Of a stretch of DNA of 59,023 nt, positions 53,290 to 59,023 are shown piece by piece. Source of the DNA: Chara braunii (taxonomy: Eukaryota; Streptophyta; Charophyceae; Charales; Characeae); NCBI GenBank assembly GCA_003427395.1, contig BFEA01000010.1, positions 6,108,629 through 6,167,651 on the forward strand, read 5' to 3'. Within the stretch, counting starts at the first letter, position 1. The number at the start of each line of letters is the position of its first letter. The notes beneath the pieces were generated by a model that had not been told where the DNA came from, made no database searches, and worked only from the letters and a program-made list of their open reading frames with translations. A program made the position numbers and the translations under genes.

Positions 53290-54008
53290 TAGACATTCAG
53301 CGTAGATCCATACTGTGTCACCTCTGCGTGTAGCATTCGCACCATAGAAAGTCAGCAGTTAGTGTGTGTGTATGTATGTGTGCGTAGACATTCACGGTAG
53401 ATCCTACTGCGTGTGTACGTGTGTGTATGGATGCGTGCGTAGACATCCAGGGTAGATCCTAGTGCGTGTGTACGTGTGTGTGAGTGAGTGCGAGTGTCCG
53501 ATGGTGGATACATTGTTCGGGTGGGAATTTCAGACTGGCGCTCAAACGCCATACCTGCAAGATTTAACAAATTGACTTGAGCTGAGTTCCTGGCCGAAGG
53601 CCATGTCTTCAAGTTTTCTGCGGCCATAGCCGCCAGTGTGACGAAGTCAGCAGTTAGTGTGTGTGTATGTATGCGTGCGTAGACATTCAGGGTAGATCCT
53701 AGTGTGTGTGTATGTGTGTATGTATGTGTGTGTAGACATTCAAGGCAGATCCTGGTGCGTGTGTACGTGTGTGAGTGAGTGCGAGTGTCCGATGGTGATA
53801 CATTGTTCGGGTGGGAATTTCAGATTGGCGCTCAGACGCCATAGCCGCAAGATGTGAGAAATTGACTTGAGCTGAGTTCCTGGCCGAAGGCCATGTCTCC
53901 GAGTTTTAATCTCACACTTGTTACTGATTCTACTTTGAGGAAACTGTTTTGCCATCGGCACCTGCATGCATGCATGTTGGAAGTGACATCGAGACAAGTC
54001 TAATTGCA
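53290..54008 (+). repeat. 3' LTR of element E with an internal 295-bp duplication
   Basis: GTCAGCAGTTAGTGTGTGTG occurs at 53351 and 53646 (period 295). Both units contain GTGCGTAGACATTCA, GGTAGATCCTA, GTGAGTGCGAGTGTCCGATG and TTGACTTGAGCTGAGTTCCT. The right end matches the 5' LTR through GTTTTGCCATCGGCACC and ends at TTGCA (54008). Confidence 0.7.
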
Positions 54009-54009
54009 A

Positions 54010-54113
54010 AACTCCCCCTTCACCGTGCCTCTCACGTACAAGGCTTGCCATGCTGATGAAGTTAAGCACGAGCTGCCCGCATCCCTGTGTGTCATAACGG
54101 CCCACTTGTACCA
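54010..54113 (+). mobile_element. Single arm of the foldback element family
   Basis: TGCCTCTCACGTACAAGGCT through GCCCACTTGTA matches the left arm of the hairpin at 55283-55430. It begins at the right edge of the element E LTR; the opposing arm is absent. Confidence 0.7.
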
Positions 54114-54180
54114 AACAGTGGAGATTAACCACCAGTACCTACCGGTTGTTGAGGCCCGATCCTCATTTCTGCCTGCATGC

Positions 54181-54293
54181 CAAGGGATGCCGAACCTGGA
54201 GGGGAACGGAACAGATTTGGGATGTATTGTGGAGTGCCAAGGGCTGCCGAACCTGGAGGGGAAGGGAACAAATTTGGGATGTATTGTGGAGTG
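54181..54293 (+). repeat. 57-bp direct repeat, two copies
   Basis: CAAGGGATGCCGAACCTGGA and CAAGGGCTGCCGAACCTGGA start copies at 54181 and 54238; both continue through TTTGGGATGTATTGTGGAGT. Confidence 0.85.
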
Positions 54294-54851
54294 GCACTGG
54301 TACCCCCGTTGTTTTCACTCGTGCAGTAACCCGGGAGGGGCCGCATGCTCAGTGGAGACAGCAGTCCTTGGGGAGAAAAAGAAAAAGAAAGAGCACAACC
54401 GTGAAACGACAGCTTTCAGTAATTTACTTCCCATCTCTCACGGGGAGTTCCCGTCAGAAACGCCCAAGACAGTCCGTAAAAAAAAAGAGAAAAGAAAAAA
54501 GGACATGGGCGTTGATTCAGCACTTTCGAAATGTGCAAAATCATACTGGATCCTGCACTAGAACATGGCACAAATCTGTCTTTGGTGCGAGTGGAATGTC
54601 TGACTTTCCTTCGCTGGCAGGACTTCAATGCTCCCCGTTTCTCATGGGGAGGCAGATCAGATGCAACCAAGATTTTTTTATTTTTATTTTTTGTTAGGAA
54701 GAAAACAAAACGCAAAAAATGACAAGCCACATTACTCAAAATAAAGAATGCATTTTCTCGATACGGTTGCAAAAATCATGGCATGAAGACGTCCCGAAAA
54801 AGGTCGTTTTCTTTTCTCTTCATATCTTTCCACGCGCTGCATAAGCCAGGG

Positions 54852-55035
54852 CATTTTTCTCGGGATGTATCGTTCCATGAATAGGGGACCATACATTTGA
54901 ATCCAGAAGTCACGGGAGCACTGTTTTCTCTGTGATGATGAGGGCTGCACGTTAGAAAAGGACACAGTGCTCTCACGAGTTCTCCTTTCGAATGTATGAT
55001 CCCCCATTCAAGGACCGATACATCTCGAGAAAATG
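54852..55035. mobile_element. Foldback hairpin element 1
   Basis: Arms 54852-54926 and 54963-55035 are imperfect reverse complements: CATTTTTCTCGGGATGTATC against GATACATCTCGAGAAAATG, ACCATACATTTGA against TCGAATGTATGAT, GAGCACTGT against ACAGTGCTC. The loop is about 36 bp. No coding capacity. It fits a MITE or other foldback transposon. Confidence 0.75.
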
Positions 55036-55282
55036 TCTGTGATCTGCAATGTTCGTGGTTTTTTTTTTTTTTTGGAGCCTGTATTATAGTTGCAGCTGGA
55101 GTGTCCCTGCATGTGGAAACACGCACGGCGAAAACAAGAGTACACCGATTTCTTGTCCTTGGGCCCAGCAGCTTTTTCACCAATCCTAGTGCCGAGCCTT
55201 GCCCGAACCCAGGAAGTTGCAGAGCATTAACGGCCGAGGCTTTTTTTTTTGGCTGGGCCAGGTACTGGTGGTTTAAAAAACA

Positions 55283-55614
55283 TGACAAACACGAGGAGCA
55301 CACTGACACCATTCATTTTTTCCTTCTTCGAATTCCCCCATCACCATGCCTCTCACGTACAAGGCTCGCCATGTTGATGAAGTTGAGCAAGAGCTGCCCG
55401 CATCCCCGTGTGACATAGCGGCCCACTTGTTCGCTGTGAGAAAGAGGCAGGGTAAAGAGGGAGGTACAAGTGGGCCGTTATGGCACACGAGGATGTGGGC
55501 AGCTCACGCTAACTTCATCAACGTGGCGAGCCTTGTATGTGAGAGGCACAGTGAAGGAGGAGTTAAGAGAAGAATGATATGCATGGTTTCAGTGTGCCCC
55601 TAATGTTTGTCTCG
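55283..55614. mobile_element. Foldback hairpin element 2
   Basis: Arms of about 148 bp (55283-55430 and 55466-55614) with a 35-bp loop. Left-arm TGCCTCTCACGTACAAGGCT pairs with right-arm AGCCTTGTATGTGAGAGGCA, GGCCCACTTGT with ACAAGTGGGCC, and GACAAACACGAGGAGCACAC with GTGTGCCCCTAATGTTTGTC. Arms differ at roughly one position in eight, so the element is not new. Single arms or relatives occur at 54010 and 34590. It is non-autonomous, with no transposase. Confidence 0.8.
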
Positions 55615-56277
55615 TTTTTCAATCTTTACTGTTTGTTTCGCTAAGTACGCTCTTTTAGTTCATCGTAATGTAACAATATATAGACAGTGCCTGGTTTGTC
55701 GTCTTCTTGTCCGTCTCTGCCTATGTACAATATATTGTTCAAATATAACCGTCCAGTAAAGCATAGGCAGAGAGGGAGAAGTGGAGAACAAACGAGGGGC
55801 TGTGATCAACTTCTGCAAGGGTCCTGACTGACCACGTCTTGCCAGAGTGTATCACAATGCATGCAACGTCACCATTCACACAGGTTATGCCTCGACACAC
55901 ACAACGCAGAATGGGGATGAGATGAGAACCAAGTCGCGCAGCTTATATTATTTCAAACACATTACAAAGAGTACCTCGAGTTCATGAATCCAAACGCTCA
56001 ACAATCACGACATGTCCCTCTCTCGAACATCAGCACAATGGGGCCTGGCTTAGCCAGTGCCACCTCTCAGCAACTCGTCAAGCGCAGAACAGGTAAGTAG
56101 TCACCATAGCCAACTCGTCAACCTGTCTTTTACTTCCCTCTCTCCTCCCTCAAGATCTCAGTCTCAGTCCTCTTCTCTCATCATGCATGCTCACTCCTAC
56201 TTCGAGAATCTGCTCTGAATGCTACTCACTGTAGACTAACAACTAACCCTCTAACTATGCGATCTAGCTGGTGCAGG
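55615..56277. other. Non-coding DNA between hairpin 2 and solo LTR F
   Basis: The first 60 bases continue the family end seen at 34600 (in reverse). AGGCAGAGAGGGAGAAG (55766-55782) recurs at 24190, 34540 and 58142 in variants, a short dispersed repeat. A possible donor AACAGGTAAGTAG at 56085-56097 has no supported exon. No gene is seen. Confidence 0.4.
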
Positions 56278-56281
56278 TATG

Positions 56282-57436
56282 TGTTACATCTTCGACGCCA
56301 CACGGCCCCTACCGGACCCGACTTAGGGCCAGAGGGACACAGTAGGGCCTATAGGCCGAGACTTGGGGGTACAGCAGGCCGAAAGGCCGCATTTTGGACC
56401 AGACCCGACGGGCAGGCCCAAACGACATTACCGTTTGGGCCTGGCGGCGCTCTTGAGGCTGCCGCCCGCCGGTCTGATCTGAACCGACGATCTCGACGGT
56501 TCAGATCACGGCCAGGCCTCACAGCATTGAGGCCAGCCTCTGCTCACCGGTACTAAAGACCGGTCCAGCCTCATTCTGAGGCATCGAGCAACTGGACGCT
56601 GCGAGAGCGCCAGTTCGTTTCGGTTCTACAGAGGAGCGCCAGCGCTATTCTTAGTGCAGCATAGAGGAGCAGCAGCAGCGCAGCTAGCGCAGCAGCAGCA
56701 GCGAGCGAGGAGTCAGACAGCAAGCAGCCATAGCCGACTTCGGCTTCAGGCAGTTGCAGTACGCCAGGTACTTGGGGGTGAGGTCGTCTCCTCCCTCCAC
56801 CGTCCCTGGTTCCTCTCCTCCTCACCTCTCTCCTCCTCTGTTCTCTACTTCTCTTCTTCTCCTTCTCCTTCTTCTCCTTCTTCTTCTCTTCTTCTTCTTC
56901 AGACTTCTTCTTCCTCTTCTTCAGACTGGAGACTTGATACTAGTTGGACAGAGATCAGTGTTGCACTTCGGTGGTAAGAGGCTGTGGTACTTACCGGATT
57001 CGAGACTTGGAGATTGTTGGGGTTGATACTCGGCAGCATCACAGATTGGACACCAGTCACATTAGGACTCTGTACCTCCGACATTGGTGACTTATTGTCC
57101 GCGACATTTTGATCTTGTTCAATGACATTTTGGACTACCATATCGGTGACCTACTGGATTCTATCTCGGTGACATCTGGCGCTAGGCACATCTCCCACCT
57201 CCTTCGTCTCTCCTCCCACCTTTCATCTGTGTATGTGTGTACGGGGCCTGAGCATCATCTATGATTGGCTCAGACCCCACCATCTCACGATTGTTTGTGT
57301 GTGGAGTGATATCTATGTGAGTCAGTCTATGTGAGTCAGTCCATTTATCAGACTTCCGCTGCATACATGCTCATCCTATATTGGTTGATCTCTTGGTTCT
57401 GCCCATACTTGTTGAAGTACTCACAAGTATGCAACA
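56282..57436 (+). mobile_element. Solo LTR F, family B-like
   Basis: 1155 bp from TGTTACATC to AAGTATGCAACA, flanked by TATG on both sides (56278-56281 and 57437-57440). Its block order mirrors the LTR of B and C: GGGCC-rich start, AGCGCTATT region, TACTTGGGGG-type exon-like block, CT-rich stretch, TTGGACACC/GACATT repeats, TCATCTGTGTATG, ACTTCCGCTGC and a final TATGCAACA. Overall identity to B and C is low, so it is a separate family of the same lineage. Confidence 0.75.
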
Positions 57437-57440
57437 TATG

Positions 57441-58414
57441 GCTGCCTCTTGCTAGCCAGCGCCCAGCTCCTTCCTCCTTCAAGCGCAGCTTCTCCTCCAG
57501 CGCTAACCCAGCTAGCCAGCGCACAAGTGCACGCAGCACTTCCACGCTGATAATGCCAGTGGGGATCTGATGTCAAGGGAGGCTGGCCTATTGCTTTATA
57601 CTGCTGGCCTCCCCTGGCGAGGTCTGCATTGGTGTGTATTGGCACTTTGGGCCTCCTTCAGTCCCAGACCCATGCATATGTGTGTCCCAGTATTTTCCCC
57701 TCAGGGTCTGCTGCTGCTGCGGCCATCTGGCCTGGATTTCCGACTGGGTGTCTGAATCTAATCCCCCTATTAGACTTAGTCAGAACTGGGAACCTGCCCT
57801 TTGACTTCCTTTTGGAAAGACACACATTCTGCACGAACGGACACGCATACTACACGAACAGACACATCTCTTGCCTGGACAGACATGACCTGCGCACCCC
57901 CTGGACGAACAGATGAGACTCCCAAATCCAAATATGGCAGCTGTTCGTACAGGGCACAACTGTGACCTTTGACATTGGCTTTTACTTAGCTAGGATGTGA
58001 CTTTTGACCCAGAGAACATGTCCTTTGATCTGCTTTCACGAGTTGGGCCCTGGCGAGTGACCCCTCTATGCTGCATTTGCCGAACAGGGTCTGAATCGGG
58101 TAAAGGCCCTTTTACTTCCGTCGGAGTTTCACCGACTCCCGTAGGCAGAGAGGGACAAGAGGACGAAAAACAAGGGGCTGTTGACAGACTGTCCCATCAG
58201 CATTTCACCGACTCGTCAGGAGGCATACAAAGTTCATATGTCAAAAGGACGGTACAAGGATGGTAGTGAGCGCACATCTCGATCTATACGGGATTTGATT
58301 CTTTGGGACAAGTACTGTCCATCTGCACCAGGGTTCCACGCAACACAAGACTTGGCATTCGGACAGATATAGTCACTCTATTCCTACGAGTCTTATACTA
58401 CAGAATGACCGTAG
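57441..58414. other. Non-coding DNA right of solo LTR F
   Basis: GGACAGACA/CGAACAGACA-type short repeats (57820-57900) and TTTGACC/CTTTGACAT strings (57960-58020). No open frame has a motif. GTAGGCAGAGAGGGACAAGAGG (58141-58162) is the dispersed short repeat noted elsewhere. Confidence 0.4.
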
Positions 58415-58961
58415 AAACCAAATAAAGTGCTGCGAAGAAGATCAGATATGGCCTTCTCGAGAGTCCAGCAACTGTGGCATGTTCAGAAGCAGGTAAGAGC
58501 CACCCTCCCCAAGAAGAGATTATGATAGGTTGCCAAGATCCCACAGCTGTTCATTCGCCAACTCAGACCGAAAACATCCAGCCCAAACCTTGCCGTATAA
58601 TGTATATCCAAAGATTACCCTTAATCTTAAAAAAAGGATAAGAGCAACCACGCTAGATAGCGGAAGGAAGAGCAAAATCATATACTGTACCCGTGGAAGC
58701 AACAAAACTGGCTTTTTGGACAGTGAAGGGAGAGAGAGAGAGAGACACCTTACAGAAAGTGACGATGCCAGACAAGGTGCAAATGTGCCGAATGCAGCAT
58801 CAGCTCGGTGGTAAGAAAGACAAAATGCTACTAAAAGAGCTAGTAAAAAGCTTTACGGAGGACCATCAACTCCAAGAGGCAACAGATGACCTGTTGCGGC
58901 TTCGCTCACAAAAGCAAATGCGTCAGGCGATGCACGACGGAGGAAGGCAACCAACTGATGG
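58415..58961 (+). CDS. Possible two-exon 5' part of a host gene
   Basis: Exon 1 ends with ATG at 58448 and MAFSRVQQLWHVQKQ, then a GTAAGAG donor (58493). A CACCTTACAG acceptor ends at 58755, giving a 263-bp intron. Exon 2 (58756 on) begins in the same phase with KVTMPDKVQMCRMQHQLGGK and continues KDKMLLKELVKSFTEDHQLQ, then a basic and acidic helical stretch (58850-58950) before entering a CT repeat. The peptide looks like a genuine helical, coiled-coil-prone protein rather than repeat translation. The 3' side runs off the window. The family is not recognised. Confidence 0.4.
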
Positions 58962-58964
58962 AAA

Positions 58965-58981
58965 CTCTCTCTCTCTATCTA

Positions 58982-59023
<42 letters not shown>
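58965..59023. repeat. CT and CA microsatellite at the window edge
   Basis: A CTCTCTAT/CTCTCT run turns into (CA)n at 59008. A frame stays open through it but is not informative. Confidence 0.9.

Larger units (their letters stand above)
46561..54008 (+). mobile_element. Ty3/gypsy element E, related to D, heavily decayed
   Basis: A left LTR (ending 46939), PBS (46941-46952), leader, Gag (47922-49991), protease and RT remnants (50280-51900), RNase H, integrase pieces (52100-53220) and a right LTR (about 53290-54008) are in normal order. Gag, protease linker and RT sequences match element D. The exact left boundary is unclear because the LTR abuts the A run that ends element C. An adapter junction inside the element (52224-52261) shows the assembly is faulty here, so its length is unreliable. 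Confidence 0.75.

Noticed and set aside
53290-53800. Telomere-like or satellite DNA from the TGTG-rich stretch
   Set aside because: The TG-rich units belong to a 295-bp duplication inside the element E LTR and match its 5' LTR; no telomeric heptamer array is present.
56038-56097. Short exon with donor AACAGGTAAGTAG
   Set aside because: The frame is under 20 codons, there is no acceptor support, and no neighbouring exon was found.
1-59023. A complete new defence, biosynthetic or regulatory system
   Set aside because: No cluster of intact non-transposon genes exists in the window. Everything with recognisable protein motifs is decayed Ty3/gypsy sequence, and the rest is repeats or short candidate exons.

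Overview
The window looks like eukaryotic nuclear DNA, most likely from a plant-lineage (streptophyte) genome. It is dominated by Ty3/gypsy chromovirus-type LTR retrotransposons. Four of them carry a primer-binding site resembling the plant initiator-tRNA-Met site (TGGTATCNGAG-type), or a C-terminal chromodomain-like tether, or both. There are also two U2 snRNA-like fragments, possible GT-AG introns, very long GA/CT and G/C runs, and no prokaryotic gene organisation. A charophyte alga such as Chara would fit, but the species is my inference; nothing here names it.

Layout. Positions 1-1186, 20671-21144 and 22402-24524 read as older host DNA split by insertions. A solo LTR of family A (1187-20670, 4-bp target duplication CTAT) is interrupted by gypsy element B (1619-18790). 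B is interrupted in its leader by gypsy element A (3139-12104). The 3' LTR of A is interrupted by a duplicated non-coding 1.6-1.7-kb unit (7732-11233). At the junction of that duplication sits a 132-bp tRNA-like foldback element (9469-9600). A second solo LTR of family A lies at 21145-22401 (TSD CTAC). Element D is on the minus strand (24845-33029, TSD GAAA). Positions 33030-38460 are a repeat desert: GA-rich tandem units, a foldback relative, and GC-rich minisatellites with 48-bp and about 415-bp periods. Element C (38523-46550) belongs to the same family as B. Element E (about 46561-54008) is related to D and is the most decayed. Two large foldback (MITE-like) hairpins follow at 54852-55614, then solo LTR F (56282-57436, TSD TATG). 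The right end carries a possible two-exon start of a host gene (58415-58961).

How it works together. Each retroelement shows the order LTR, PBS, leader, Gag, (protease), RT, RNase H, integrase, chromodomain-like tether, polypurine tract, LTR. None is intact: all carry frameshifts, stops, deletions or lost catalytic residues. The best preserved pieces are the integrase of C (complete DDE in one frame) and the RT palm of D (YLDD intact). No functional element or new enzymatic system is evident.

Assembly warning. A perfect Nextera mate-pair junction (two inverted 19-bp mosaic ends) lies at 52224-52261 inside element E, and a single mosaic end lies at 17-35. These are library-adapter sequence, not biology. 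Single Ns sit at 7457, 24524 and 33575, all in or beside simple repeats.
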